The notes: generated by a model from the letters alone, not told the origin. Positions 25,587-34,619 are shown, counted from the first letter of the stretch. The stretch is DNA of 64,000 nucleotides from an uncultured Lachnospiraceae bacterium (GCA_902776305.1 CACYPS010000002.1:1-64000); one strand, 5' to 3'. Program-made: numbers and translations.

Positions 25587-26234
25587 GTGGCAAAAGAAAT
25601 TGTATGGGATAGCCTCACCCCGATAGAGGCAAAAACGCTTGCTGCACTTAAACGCAGCGGCACGGAAGTCTTTGCAGCACCTATTGAAATCAAGCACAAA
25701 GGGCAGCTGAAATCGCTGGGCATTACATGGGCACAGTGCAGAACATGGTATATCGGCTCAGATCCGGTAACTGTACATCTTACACCGGCAGATGAAGCGA
25801 CTTACAAGTTTCTTCTTGGAGAGCTGAGAACTAAGCACAGGAAGAAGCACCGTAAAAATCGCTGCCCGGTTCCCGGGAAGCTCAAACCGCTGATTCCTTG
25901 CCCGGAATGTAACAAGTGTTCCGAGTGCCCTTTCCCTGAATATCGTGATAAGCATCTGGCAAACCAGGTCAGCTATGAGCAGATGCTCGCAGATGGGACT
26001 GAGGTCAGTGATAACTCTCGTTTCATCGAGAAACTTGAGGCAAAGATGCAGTATGAGGAAATCCGCGAAATTATGAATAAGGAAGATCCTCTTATCGCGC
26101 AGGTTCTCGAGATGAAGGTACGCGACTATATGGCCGTAAAGGACATCGCTGATGATCTGGGACTGACAGAACGCCAGGTTTACCATTATCTCTCCAAAGC
26201 TAAGGCCATCGGAAAAGAATACAATAGCAATTAA
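25587..26234 (+). CDS. Cys-rich sigma-factor-like HTH protein
   Basis: A 215-residue protein from a GTG with AAAGGAG nine bases upstream. Residues ~95-115 hold a Cys cluster (CPVPGK, CPECNKCSECPFPEYRDKH) that could bind zinc. The C-terminal ~60 residues, with MKVRDYMAVKDIADDLGLT and ERQVYHYLSKAK, form a sigma region 4-like HTH. A basic stretch (RTKHRKKHRKNR) precedes the Cys cluster. Similar proteins are carried by Clostridial integrative elements; the promoter it might serve is unknown. Confidence 0.7.
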   Translation: MAKEIVWDSLTPIEAKTLAALKRSGTEVFAAPIEIKHKGQLKSLGITWAQCRTWYIGSDPVTVHLTPADEATYKFLLGELRTKHRKKHRKNRCPVPGKLKPLIPCPECNKCSECPFPEYRDKHLANQVSYEQMLADGTEVSDNSRFIEKLEAKMQYEEIREIMNKEDPLIAQVLEMKVRDYMAVKDIADDLGLTERQVYHYLSKAKAIGKEYNSN

Positions 26235-26241
26235 CTTAATA

Positions 26242-26280
26242 GGCGGCATCAGGACTCTACATCCTGATGCCGCCACTCTT
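26242..26280 (+). terminator. Strong rho-independent terminator
   Basis: A perfect 13-base-pair stem, GGCGGCATCAGGA / TCCTGATGCCGCC with a six-base loop, followed by ACTCTTTATAT. It begins eight bases after the sigma-like gene. Confidence 0.85.
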
Positions 26281-26302
26281 TATATGAAATACATTTAGAA
26301 GT

Positions 26303-26732
26303 ATCTGATTTGTTATCATACAGGGGCTGCCTATAGCAGCTTTTGACACCAACAGGAAAGAATAGAGAAAAAACATGCCGAAAAGAAAAGATATAGCCGA
26401 GGGTGTAATAGAAAAAGTGGATTATCCTAACAGAGGTCGCATATATACCGAAGAAGGACAGAAAGTGACTGTAAAGAACACGATACCGGGTCAGAAGATA
26501 CGTTTCCGTGTTTTTAAGAAGCATAAGGATCGGGTGGAGGGGAACCTTCTGGAGCTTTTGGAAAAATCTCCTCTGGAAAGCCGGGAGAAGGTCTGTGAGA
26601 TTTTTCCTGATTGCGGGGGATGCCTGTGCCAGACGATGCCCTATGAGAAACAGTTGGTTATGAAGTCTGATATAGTCAACCGACTATTGGAAGAGGTTCT
26701 GGACGGAGCTGCCTATGATGGCATTCTCGGAA
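26303..26732 (+). pseudogene. Truncated inverted copy of the 5' end of rlmD
   Basis: From ATG 26375, the first ~119 codons match the intact rlmD gene (26942-28552) at about 96% of bases, in opposite orientation; most changes are silent. Homology also covers the upstream leader (26303-26324 and from 26357), interrupted by a 32-base insert with a GCTGC/GCAGC hairpin bounded by ACAGG. The copy ends abruptly after the GCATTCTCGGA segment, where the 29-base repeats begin, so only the TRAM domain and Fe-S cysteines would be made. It is not a functional methyltransferase. Confidence 0.9.
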
Positions 26733-26743
26733 TGAACGCAATA

Positions 26744-26830
26744 GCAAAATCGTTTCCACAACCTATCAAAAAGTAAAATCGTTTCCACAACCTACCCAAA
26801 AGCAAAATAGTAGCCACAACCCTCAGAAAA
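26744..26830. repeat. Three tandem 29-bp repeats, transposon-end-like
   Basis: Three units of exactly 29 bases start at 26744, 26773 and 26802. Units 1 and 2 share AAAATCGTTTCCACAACCTA; unit 3 is AAAATAGTAGCCACAACCC. They abut the break point of the rlmD copy. Multiple end-repeats are typical of IS21-family and some other transposons, so this may be a leftover end; no transposase is present. The remaining gap to 26914 shows nothing clear. Confidence 0.6.
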
Positions 26831-26914
26831 TCTAAGCCTCGATAAGTTTCTACAAACAGAAAAAAGGAATCTCCGCTGCCCCGGAACGTGACGGCTCCGA
26901 AACGCAGAAATCCC

Positions 26915-26937
26915 TTAAAATAAGGCTTTTTCAGCCT
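26915..26937 (-). terminator. Terminator of rlmD
   Basis: On the minus strand AGGCT-GAAAA-AGCCT is followed by TATTTTAA, five bases past the rlmD stop. Confidence 0.75.
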
Positions 26938-26941
26938 CCCA

Positions 26942-28552
26942 TTATGTATTTCTTGTCATCAAAACTACGGTCTCGACGTGCATAGTCTGAGGAAACATAT
27001 CCACCAGACACCACCTCTTCACTCTCCATCCATGCTCCCTGAGCATAGCCATATCCTTCTTAAAGCTCGATGCCTTGCAGGAAATATAGACCATCTCACC
27101 GACGCCATACTCTATGATCTGGCTGAGCGCCCGCGGATTCACACCCTCCCGCGGCGGGTCAAGTATAATATAGTCCGGTCGCTCCTCAATTTCCTGAAGC
27201 TTCTCAAGCACATCTCCCACTATAAAGGTGCAGTTCGTTATGTCGTTCAAAGCAGCGTTCTCCTCGGCTGCCTTCACAGCCTCGGGGATCAATTCCACGC
27301 CATACACATGCCCGGCGACCGGTGAGAGCATCTGCCCAATCGTACCTGTTCCGCTGTACAGATCATAAAGAATCGGTGCATGAACCGCCTCGGCATCCCT
27401 TTGCGGAGCCTGAGTCGTCCCATCTGTCTCTTCACCCGCTGAAAGACTGTTCACGGAAATTTCTGTATCCGTGCCAGCCCCGTTCAACTGATTTTTCGCA
27501 GTCCAGATTTCCCGCACAGAATCAATCTTGTGTGCAAACTCAACATTCGATACTGTATCGTCTTCTTGCTCAAACCCAACTTTCGACACCGTATCAGCCT
27601 CATGCGCGAACCGTCCTCCCTCCGGGATCTTCCCGGTAACATATCGGCGCACGGCATCATACAGTACTTCCGCTCCCTGAGTGTTTGTCTGAAAAAACGA
27701 GAACGCTGTGACCTTGAACTTCAGCCCGAGCAACTCCTCGTAAAAATAATCCTTTCCGTAAAGCATATGAAGCACATCCACATTGACGGCGTCCGCCATC
27801 TTATCGTCCTCGGCATGGAAGATTCCTGCAAATGTCCCGCTGATCTCAAGTTTCCTCAGCCTGTCTGCCCAAGTCGAAAAGTCATGCTGCATCTGAGATG
27901 ACGTAATCAGATAGACCAGCAGCTCCCCCGTCGTCTGCGAGCGGCGAACAAGCAGAAAACGTAAAAATCCCTGATGGATTCTCTTATTGTATTTCGGAAG
28001 ATTATTCTCCTTGCAGTAATCAAGTGTTGCCCTGACGATTTTTCTAATGTCCTCGTGTACAAGTCTGCAGGAGTCCGCATCCAGCACCGTGTATGTGGTG
28101 GCACGCTTATGAAGGCCCAATGTAAGCGGACCGTCCAATACTTCATCTCCGAAGGAGAATTCCATCTTATTCCTGTATTCAAATTCATCCGGGCTTCCGA
28201 GAATGCCATCATAGGCAGCTCCGTCCAGAACCTCCTCCAATAGTCGGTTGACCATATCAGACTTCATGGCCAACTGTTTCTCATAGGGCATAGTCTGGCA
28301 CAGACATCCCCCACAGTCAGGAAAAATCTCACAGACCTTCTCCCGGCTTTCCAGAGGAGATTTTTCCAAAAGCTCCAGAAGGTTCCCCTCCACACGATCC
28401 TTATGCTTCTTAAAAACACGGAAACGTATCTTTTGACCCGGTATCGTGTTCTTTACAGTCACTTTCTGCCCTTCTTCGGTGTATATGCGGCCTCTGTTAG
28501 GATAATCAACTTTTTCTATTACACCCTCGGCTATATCTTTTCTCTTCAGCAT
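26942..28552 (-). CDS. rlmD: 23S rRNA (uracil-C5)-methyltransferase RlmD/RumA family
   Basis: A 536-residue methyltransferase of the TrmA/RumA family. Residues 1-60 are a TRAM RNA-binding domain; C74, C80, C83 and C85 (CEIFPDCGGCLC) probably hold a 4Fe-4S cluster. AdoMet binding is at LYDLYSGTGTIGQML; the catalytic Cys is in YISCKASSFKKD, where the usual N-P is replaced. It is longer than typical (about 450), owing to an ~80-residue insert after EGGRF made partly of three 12-residue repeats (27503-27610). Whether it modifies U1939, U747 or tRNA cannot be told. A near copy of its 5' end lies inverted at 26375. Confidence 0.9.
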   Translation of the reverse strand: MLKRKDIAEGVIEKVDYPNRGRIYTEEGQKVTVKNTIPGQKIRFRVFKKHKDRVEGNLLELLEKSPLESREKVCEIFPDCGGCLCQTMPYEKQLAMKSDMVNRLLEEVLDGAAYDGILGSPDEFEYRNKMEFSFGDEVLDGPLTLGLHKRATTYTVLDADSCRLVHEDIRKIVRATLDYCKENNLPKYNKRIHQGFLRFLLVRRSQTTGELLVYLITSSQMQHDFSTWADRLRKLEISGTFAGIFHAEDDKMADAVNVDVLHMLYGKDYFYEELLGLKFKVTAFSFFQTNTQGAEVLYDAVRRYVTGKIPEGGRFAHEADTVSKVGFEQEDDTVSNVEFAHKIDSVREIWTAKNQLNGAGTDTEISVNSLSAGEETDGTTQAPQRDAEAVHAPILYDLYSGTGTIGQMLSPVAGHVYGVELIPEAVKAAEENAALNDITNCTFIVGDVLEKLQEIEERPDYIILDPPREGVNPRALSQIIEYGVGEMVYISCKASSFKKDMAMLREHGWRVKRWCLVDMFPQTMHVETVVLMTRNT

Positions 28553-28723
28553 TTATTTTCTCTATTCTCTCCTGTATGATGAACAAATCAGACTCTTGTT
28601 ACTGTACCTACTAAATGATGACGAATCTGTTGCTATTAAAACATCTTCTTAATGAAGACAAATCAGCTACCCTTATAATCGTTTCCTGAATGATAGACGA
28701 TTACTCACTCAACGTATAATACA

Positions 28724-28753
28724 CAAAAAATACCCCGGCGTAAAGCCGGGGTA
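28724..28753 (-). terminator. Terminator of the small membrane protein gene
   Basis: TACCCCGGC / GCCGGGGTA stem with loop TTTAC and a T6 run on the minus strand, 30 bases past the stop. The gap from 28554 to 28723 holds the rlmD leader and nothing else I can support. Confidence 0.85.
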
Positions 28754-28782
28754 CCATATTGTACTATTCTATTCGGTATGAT

Positions 28783-29127
28783 TTATTCTTCTACTGCCTC
28801 TTCTGCAACTTCAGCCGGAGCGTCATCTTCAGCAGGAACCTCTTCAGCAGCTTCCTCAGCCGGAGCTTCCTCTGCAGGAGCCTCTTCCTCGTCCTCAAAG
28901 TAATCATCATCTTCGAAGTAATCATCGAAGTCGTCATCAAAATCGTCTTCGAAGTCTTCAAGATAATCCGGTGTGAAGAAACGGTATACAGCATAAGCAA
29001 TCGCTGCAACAGCTGCTACACAGCCGATGATCGCGAGTATCCAAAGGACAGTTTTGCCCTTTTCCTGTTTTCTGGCTTCATCCTGCAGTCTCACGCGGGC
29101 GAGAATCTCATCAACCTTATTATTCAT
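28783..29127 (-). CDS. Single-pass membrane protein with acidic tail
   Basis: A 114-residue protein starting MNNKVDEILARV, with AAAGGA upstream. A cytoplasmic basic stretch is followed by one membrane helix (LWILAIIGCVAAVAAIAYAV), then an Asp/Phe repeat region (EDFEDDFDDDFDDYFED) and a Glu/Ala/Pro-rich tail (EEAPAEEAPAEEAAEE). More than a third of the protein is Asp or Glu. Proteins with this layout are common in Lachnospiraceae with no known role. The gene stands alone between pcrA and rlmD with its own terminator. Confidence 0.75.
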   Translation of the reverse strand: MNNKVDEILARVRLQDEARKQEKGKTVLWILAIIGCVAAVAAIAYAVYRFFTPDYLEDFEDDFDDDFDDYFEDDDYFEDEEEAPAEEAPAEEAAEEVPAEDDAPAEVAEEAVEE

Positions 29128-29282
29128 AAATAGCACCATCCTTTCCGAATACTGTTGTCATTATATCACGATATAATTTAAATTGCACTAAAAACAAGTA
29201 ATTTTTATAGTTTTTTATATCATATTTTTCGTCATTTCTCACTTTTACACGGAAACGGCTATCATTCATGCACAATAGCTCT

Positions 29283-31619
29283 TCACTCTTCCACTTTCTC
29301 CAGTTTAGCAAATTCCGCAAACATCTTTTTCACCCCCCATGAAGGGAAGTCGACCGTGACCTCAAAATCACGCCCTCCCTCACGGATAGCTTTAACCGTA
29401 CCCACGCCGAACTTTTTGTGTATTACACTGTCTCCGACCTCATATCCGAGCATTTTATTAGTTGAGCCTGCCTGCTTTGTCGAAGTACCGTCATAAATAC
29501 GCGGACCTGTTTTCGTGGGTACATCTGAGCGAGAATTAGAATTGCTGCTCGTATACGGATTCGTGAACATTTTCGAAGACGGCTTCGGTGCAAATGCCTT
29601 CGTCTGGATCGCATCCCGCATATCCTTTCCGAATCCGCCTCTCAGGTTATCGATCGTCGACTTTGCAGGAGCCTTTCTTCCCTGATCAAGCTTATCCCTC
29701 GCAATTTCACGGACGAAACGGGATACCGAGTGCGGCTCGATCTGTCCCCGGGTCATTCGCTCATAAGCACAGGTAAGCGTCAGCAGTTCTTTGGCACGAG
29801 TGATTCCGACATAGCAGAGTCTTCTTTCCTCCTCGATCTGTTCGTCGGAATCCTCCGCATTCAGGGACATCGAACTCGGAAACAGTCCCTCCTCCATACC
29901 TGCCATGTATACGATTGGGAATTCAAGACCTTTGGCCGAGTGCAGCGTCATCAGAAGGACACGGTCATCCCCGTCATCAACCGTATCGATATCAGCGATC
30001 AGTGCGACCTCTTCAAGGAAACCTGAGAGTGTGGGGTGGTCTGCATTTGTCTCATATTGCACTGCCTTGGAAATCAATTCATCGATGTTCTGCATGCGCT
30101 CTCTGGCTTCGTCCGTATCCTCTGCCTCCAGGGCATCCTTGTATCCCGAATCGATGACCACGGTCCTGACCAGCTCGGATACAGTCTGATGAAGCGCCTC
30201 ATTGCGGAGTTCCTCGATAAAGCCGGTGAATGTGCCCACTTTCTTAGCAGTCGCTTTTGAGAGACCGGGTATCTGTTCCGCCTCTTTTGCCGCATCGTAG
30301 AAAGACATGCCTGCGTCCTGCGCATAAGCACTGATCTTATTCACTGTCGTCTGACCGATTCCTCTTTTCGGTATGTTAACAATACGCATCGACGCCAGAC
30401 TGTCCACGGCATTATCAATCGTCTTCAGATAAGCTAAAATGTCCTTAATCTCTCGTCTCGCATAGAAGTTCACACCGCCCACAAGCTTATAAGGTATGTT
30501 AAGGAACAGGCATTTTTCTTCGAACAGACGTGACTGGGCGTTGGTTCTGTACAGAACAGCAAAATCCTTATAATTCCGTTCACCGCTCCGAACCATCCTC
30601 CCTATCTCGGCTGCAACATACTCCGCCTCGTCAAAACCGGTCTGGAATCTCCTGAATCTGACTCTCTCTCCCGATCCGTTCTCTGTCCATAGCTTTTTGC
30701 TCTTGCGTCCGCGGTTGTTCCGAATCACTTCATTTGCGGCGTTCAATATATTGGAAGTCGACCGATAGTTCTGCTCAAGTCTTACAACCTTCGCATCCGG
30801 AAAGATCTGTTCGAAATTGAGGATATTCCGGATATTTGCACCGCGGAATTTATAGATACTCTGATCGTCGTCACCGACGACACAGAGATTGCGATGGCGT
30901 GCGGCAAGCCGGCTCACAAACTCGAACTGGACAGTGTTCGTATCCTGATATTCATCGACCATCATATAGAGGAAACGTTCCTGATAGAGCTCCAGGACAT
31001 CGGGATGCTTGTCAAACAGCTCGACCGCGTTCACCAGCAGATCATCGAAATCCATAGCATTGTTCTCTTTGAGCTGCTTCTGATACTCCTCGTAGAAATC
31101 CGAAACGAGACCTCCCCAGTAGTCATGACTGTTCATACGAGCAAATTGCGCAGGACTCACATGTTCGTTCTTAGCCGAAGAGATCGCATGCAGAACCGCT
31201 CTTTCCTTGATTCGCTTGGTATCTACATTTTTTCGACGAAAAATTTCTTTCATGATTTGAAGAGAATCGTCCGTATCATAAATCGTAAAGTAGCGATCAT
31301 ATCCGAGAAGATCGGCATGCCTCCGAAGAATCCTCACGCAGCATGAGTGAAAGGTCATGACCCAGATCTGGCTGGCACCGAAACCGATCATGTTATCCAC
31401 ACGATTCCGCATTTCATCTGCAGCTTTGTTCGTAAAGGTTATGGCCAGGATCTGCGACGGCATAACATCGAGAACATTCACAAGATACGAGATCCTGTGG
31501 ACAAGGACTCTTGTTTTGCCTGAACCGGCACCCGCGAGGATCAGGACAGGACCTTCTGTCTGCAGGACCGCTTCTTTCTGTTCATTGTTCAAACCGGCAG
31601 TAATCTCATTTACATTCAT
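29283..31619 (-). CDS. pcrA: ATP-dependent DNA helicase PcrA/UvrD
   Basis: A 778-residue SF1A helicase. Walker A LAGAGSGKT at ~29-37, motif Ia ITFTNKAA, motif II VDEYQDTN near 218, motif III VVGDDDQSIY near 247, QNYRS near 285, motif V TLHSAKGLEF near 560, motif VI VGITRAK near 610. The C-terminal ~60 residues form the PcrA Tudor-like domain (VGDSVIHKKFGVGTV) that binds RNA polymerase. It unwinds DNA in repair and removes blocking proteins. AAGGAG lies upstream. Confidence 0.97.
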   Translation of the reverse strand: MNVNEITAGLNNEQKEAVLQTEGPVLILAGAGSGKTRVLVHRISYLVNVLDVMPSQILAITFTNKAADEMRNRVDNMIGFGASQIWVMTFHSCCVRILRRHADLLGYDRYFTIYDTDDSLQIMKEIFRRKNVDTKRIKERAVLHAISSAKNEHVSPAQFARMNSHDYWGGLVSDFYEEYQKQLKENNAMDFDDLLVNAVELFDKHPDVLELYQERFLYMMVDEYQDTNTVQFEFVSRLAARHRNLCVVGDDDQSIYKFRGANIRNILNFEQIFPDAKVVRLEQNYRSTSNILNAANEVIRNNRGRKSKKLWTENGSGERVRFRRFQTGFDEAEYVAAEIGRMVRSGERNYKDFAVLYRTNAQSRLFEEKCLFLNIPYKLVGGVNFYARREIKDILAYLKTIDNAVDSLASMRIVNIPKRGIGQTTVNKISAYAQDAGMSFYDAAKEAEQIPGLSKATAKKVGTFTGFIEELRNEALHQTVSELVRTVVIDSGYKDALEAEDTDEARERMQNIDELISKAVQYETNADHPTLSGFLEEVALIADIDTVDDGDDRVLLMTLHSAKGLEFPIVYMAGMEEGLFPSSMSLNAEDSDEQIEEERRLCYVGITRAKELLTLTCAYERMTRGQIEPHSVSRFVREIARDKLDQGRKAPAKSTIDNLRGGFGKDMRDAIQTKAFAPKPSSKMFTNPYTSSNSNSRSDVPTKTGPRIYDGTSTKQAGSTNKMLGYEVGDSVIHKKFGVGTVKAIREGGRDFEVTVDFPSWGVKKMFAEFAKLEKVEE

Positions 31620-31742
31620 CTGTCTGAAAACTCCTTCTATATGTCAACGGCGATACTATCAGGCAGCCGGTTCGTCGGACCGTTTCTGCGATACTATCGG
31701 AGGGTCTTCTCTGTCGAATATCTATGATACAATTTTTCGTCA

Positions 31743-31784
31743 GAAAAAGAAAGAGGCAGAGTTTGGCAATGCCTCTCTCTGCCT
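31743..31784 (-). terminator. Terminator of the yerC-like gene
   Basis: AGGCAGAG / CTCTGCCT stem, followed on the minus strand by CTTTCTTTTTC. Two GCGATACTATC repeats lie between here and pcrA (near 31649 and 31690); purpose unknown. Confidence 0.75.
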
Positions 31785-31813
31785 TAAGATGTTCCATCTG
31801 TTATCGCTCGGTT

Positions 31814-32128
31814 TTATTCTTCATTCTCCTGTGCGTTCTTCTTTTCAGCAAGCCTGTTCCAGACAATATCGTATCCGTTATTGCCGTAATTGAGGGAACG
31901 GTTCACGCGACTGATCGTAGCGGTCGACGCGCCCGTCTTCTCAGAGATATCAAGATAAGTCTGCTTGTTCCTGAGCATCCCGGCTACCTCATACCGCTGG
32001 GATAGTGAAAGAATCTCGTTTATCGTGCACACATCTTCAAAAAAATCATACGCCTCTTCTCTGGTCTCCAAGCACAGAATCGCGTCAAACAGACTGTCAA
32101 CCGCCTCTGTATGAAGCTTCTTGTTCAT
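31814..32128 (-). CDS. YerC/YecD family TrpR-like regulator
   Basis: A 104-residue DNA-binding protein of the TrpR superfamily. The family marks are EAYDFFEDVCTINEILSLSQRYEVAGML, then the helix-turn-helix DISEKTGASTATISRVNRSL, and YGNNGYD. In Bacillus, yerC lies next to pcrA and the pairing is widely kept in Firmicutes; its regulon is not defined. GGAG lies upstream of the start. Confidence 0.93.
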   Translation of the reverse strand: MNKKLHTEAVDSLFDAILCLETREEAYDFFEDVCTINEILSLSQRYEVAGMLRNKQTYLDISEKTGASTATISRVNRSLNYGNNGYDIVWNRLAEKKNAQENEE

Positions 32129-32180
32129 CTTCCATTTCTCCTTTACCTTATGTCACCAAACAAATACTTTACATAAATAA

Positions 32181-32307
32181 TATCATCAGAACCGCTTCGC
32201 GAACCCGATAATCATAATTCAGGCGATTTCATCGCCTTTTATCGGGAGTTGCTGCACAACTTCCGATAAGATATATCATCGGAACTGCTTCGCGAACCCG
32301 ATAATCA
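32181..32307. repeat. 34-bp direct repeats within a structured intergenic region
   Basis: TATCATC-GAAC-GCTTCGCGAACC and CGATAATCA, 34 bases in all, occur at 32181-32214 and 32274-32307 with two differences, exactly 93 bases apart. Between them CCGATAA / TTATCGG encloses GGCGAT / ATCGCC, and TTCCGAT pairs with ATCGGAA. The whole ~130 bases could fold as a branched RNA or act as a REP-like element. Confidence 0.65.
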
Positions 32308-32410
32308 AATGCTGACCGATAAATTATACTATATCTTGACCATAATTTTCTACTGTTTCACTTTAATTTTTTAAAATTTTGCAGTATAGAAGCACACAGA
32401 GTATAGAAAT

Positions 32411-32453
32411 ACCCGGATAAGAGCCTCCCACCGATATGGGAAGCTGATCCGGG
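32411..32453 (-). terminator. Terminator of the rarA-DUF4364 pair
   Basis: Outer stem CCCGGAT / ATCCGGG encloses TCCCA / TGGGA; a T-rich TATTTCTATA follows on the minus strand. Confidence 0.6.
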
Positions 32454-32534
32454 CAAAGTGATATATCCTCGGTCTTCGGGAGAAATCTCTAATAATGATG
32501 AACTGTTAATCTACGGGACCGATTTTAATAATCG

Positions 32535-33062
32535 TCAATTGTCGATCTTCAAGAGCAGCTTTTCCATGATGTACATATATATTTCCTGAGACTTGGACGG
32601 CCAGCGCGCGCACACGCGCTCCGCTTCCTCTTCTGTCGGGACATTGAACGTCAGGTCAATGAGTTTCTCTTTCCCCTCCTGAACATAGCACCTGACTGCA
32701 TATTCACGTGTCTCGGTGCGCACATAATCCGCTCTGGTGCAGCTTTCGTTCCGCATCTCAAAGGCATTTTCCAGCAGGTACTCATCTATGTCGGCTTTGA
32801 TGGCATCCGAAATCATGTAAGAAAAATACTCAAGCGTCTTCTCACCTGCCTGCGTCGCCTGATACGTCGAAGTGTTGCGGATCTTTTCCCCCTCGATCAG
32901 GTCAGCTTCCAGAAGATCATTGATGACTTCCTGGACATGAAAATAGTCCGTATATTCCTTACCGACAATGAACTCGGTAATCTGGGCATTGGTGAGCGGG
33001 AATGTCACCTTGCGAAGCATGTAAAGAATGATCAGTTTATACAGTGTAGAAGCCTCAGCCAT
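32535..33062 (-). CDS. DUF4364 family protein
   Basis: A 175-residue protein. The N-terminal ~75 residues look like a winged helix (LYKLIILYMLRKV, LTNAQITEFIVGKEYTDYFHVQ, INDLLEADLI); the middle has TQAGEKTLEYF, the usual DUF4364 signature; the C-terminus is a beta-rich domain. The family is near-universal in Lachnospiraceae beside rarA, with no known target. The start overlaps the rarA stop by eight bases, so the two are co-expressed. Confidence 0.85.
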   Translation of the reverse strand: MAEASTLYKLIILYMLRKVTFPLTNAQITEFIVGKEYTDYFHVQEVINDLLEADLIEGEKIRNTSTYQATQAGEKTLEYFSYMISDAIKADIDEYLLENAFEMRNESCTRADYVRTETREYAVRCYVQEGKEKLIDLTFNVPTEEEAERVCARWPSKSQEIYMYIMEKLLLKIDN

Positions 33063-34386
33063 CGTTTTCCTCCATATCCTTTAAAAACCGCAAATGCTCG
33101 CTGATTGTTTTTTCGTAACCGATATCCGTCGGTTCATAAAAGCGCTCATTAATGATCTCATCCGGCAGGTACTGCTGCCTTACATAGTGATTGGGATAAT
33201 CATGCGCATATTTGTAACCTACAGCCTGCGGAACATCCCCTTCGCCGTTGGCATGAATATTCTTCAGATGTCCCGGCACAGAAGTCTTGACCTGCTGTAC
33301 ATTTTCCAGAGCCTTTCCGATCGCCATATACGATGCGTTGCTCTTGGGCGCACACGCCACATATATAGCAGCCTGAGCCAGAAGAATCCTTGCTTCCGGC
33401 ATTCCGACCCGCTCCACGGCAAGGCATGCCGATGTAGCCAGAGTGAGCGCCATCGGGTCGGCGTTGCCGACATCCTCGGATGCACAGATCATGATCCTTC
33501 TGGCGATGAACTTGATATCCTCACCCGCTGTCAGCATCTTTGCCAGGTAATAAGCCGCCGCATCCGGGTCGGATCCCCGCATACTTTTGATAAAAGCGGA
33601 AATCGTATCGTAATGCTGCTCACCCGTCTTATCATAATGCACGGCTCTCCTCTGAATACAGTCCGCCGCCGTGTCGAGGTCAATTATGATCTGTCCGTTC
33701 TCATCCGGTTCCGTGGTCATGACTGCCAGCTCTATCGCATTCAGCGCAGTTCTCGCGTCACCTCCCGCCGTATCCGCAAGAAAGTCTCTTGCGTCGGGCA
33801 TAAGAACGGCGTGCAGAGCGCCGAGTCCTCTGACCCGGTCTGACATTGCGCGGTCAAGAAGCTGCGCAATATCCTCTTTCGACAGAGGATGCAGTTCAAA
33901 TATTGTAGATCGTGAAAGCAGAGCGGAGTTCACTTCAAAGTACGGGTTCTCCGTCGTCGCTCCGATCAGGATGACAGTTCCGTCCTCGACATACGGAAGC
34001 AGATAGTCCTGCTGAGCTTTGTTGAACCTGTGGATCTCGTCTATGAACAAAATAGTTCTTCTCCCGAATCCGCCCAGTGCCTCCTTCGCATCCTGCACAG
34101 CTGCTTCCATATCCTTTTTGCCGGAAGTAGTAGCGTTAAGCTGCCTGAAGGACGCGTTTGTCGTGTTGGCGATGACCTGTGCGAGCGTAGTCTTACCTGT
34201 CCCCGGAGGACCGTAAAAAATCACGCTGGTAAGCTTATCCGCCTTGATCGCGCGGTACAGCAACTTACCCTTGCCGATAATATGCTGCTGCCCAACGACC
34301 TCCTCGAGCGTCGTCGGACGCAGCCTGCTGGCCAGAGGAGATTCGCTCTCCTGCTTCTTCTGTTTCATATAATCAAATAAATCCAT
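33055..34386 (-). CDS. rarA: Replication-associated recombination protein A (RarA/MgsA)
   Basis: A 443-residue clamp-loader-like AAA+ ATPase. Walker A YGPPGTGKTT near 58, Walker B LFIDEIHRFN near 112, sensor 1 IGATTENP near 140, arginine-finger SRSTIF near 158. The N-terminal DLFDYM may dock on the sliding clamp or SSB. It acts at stalled replication forks. GGAG lies upstream. The gap to rplT (34387-34619) holds the operon terminator only. Confidence 0.95.
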   Translation of the reverse strand: MDLFDYMKQKKQESESPLASRLRPTTLEEVVGQQHIIGKGKLLYRAIKADKLTSVIFYGPPGTGKTTLAQVIANTTNASFRQLNATTSGKKDMEAAVQDAKEALGGFGRRTILFIDEIHRFNKAQQDYLLPYVEDGTVILIGATTENPYFEVNSALLSRSTIFELHPLSKEDIAQLLDRAMSDRVRGLGALHAVLMPDARDFLADTAGGDARTALNAIELAVMTTEPDENGQIIIDLDTAADCIQRRAVHYDKTGEQHYDTISAFIKSMRGSDPDAAAYYLAKMLTAGEDIKFIARRIMICASEDVGNADPMALTLATSACLAVERVGMPEARILLAQAAIYVACAPKSNASYMAIGKALENVQQVKTSVPGHLKNIHANGEGDVPQAVGYKYAHDYPNHYVRQQYLPDEIINERFYEPTDIGYEKTISEHLRFLKDMEENDG

Positions 34387-34481
34387 ACGTTACTCCGCTC
34401 GTATCGGTTTTTTCTTCCTGTTGCCGAACTAAGATACCTCAGTATCTAAATTCTGCAAAGAACATTATATAAGAAAAGAGC

Positions 34482-34568
34482 CTGCCGCAAAAGTACAAAC
34501 TCCACTAAAATTCATCAGGGCATAAAACTCTGAAAATAAAAGTGGAGCTGATGCACTTTGGCAGCAGC
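34482..34568 (-). terminator. Long imperfect hairpin after rplT
   Basis: CTCCACT at 34500 and AGTGGAG at 34541 are the core of two ~27-base arms, with GCCGCAAAAGT and ACTTTGGCAGC further out; CTCTTTTCTTATAT follows on the minus strand. Probable terminator of the infC operon. Confidence 0.6.
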
Positions 34569-34619
34569 CCCATAAAAATCCAATTACATCCTGACCTGTT
34601 CGTCAGGTCTTATCGAAAA

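Noticed and set aside
26303..26732. Phage attachment-site duplication within rlmD
   Set aside because: An integrated element leaves short direct repeats in the same orientation; this copy is ~390 bases long and inverted, and no integrase is in the window.
26744..26830. CRISPR array
   Set aside because: The 29-base units are directly adjacent with no spacers, only three in number, and no cas gene is near.
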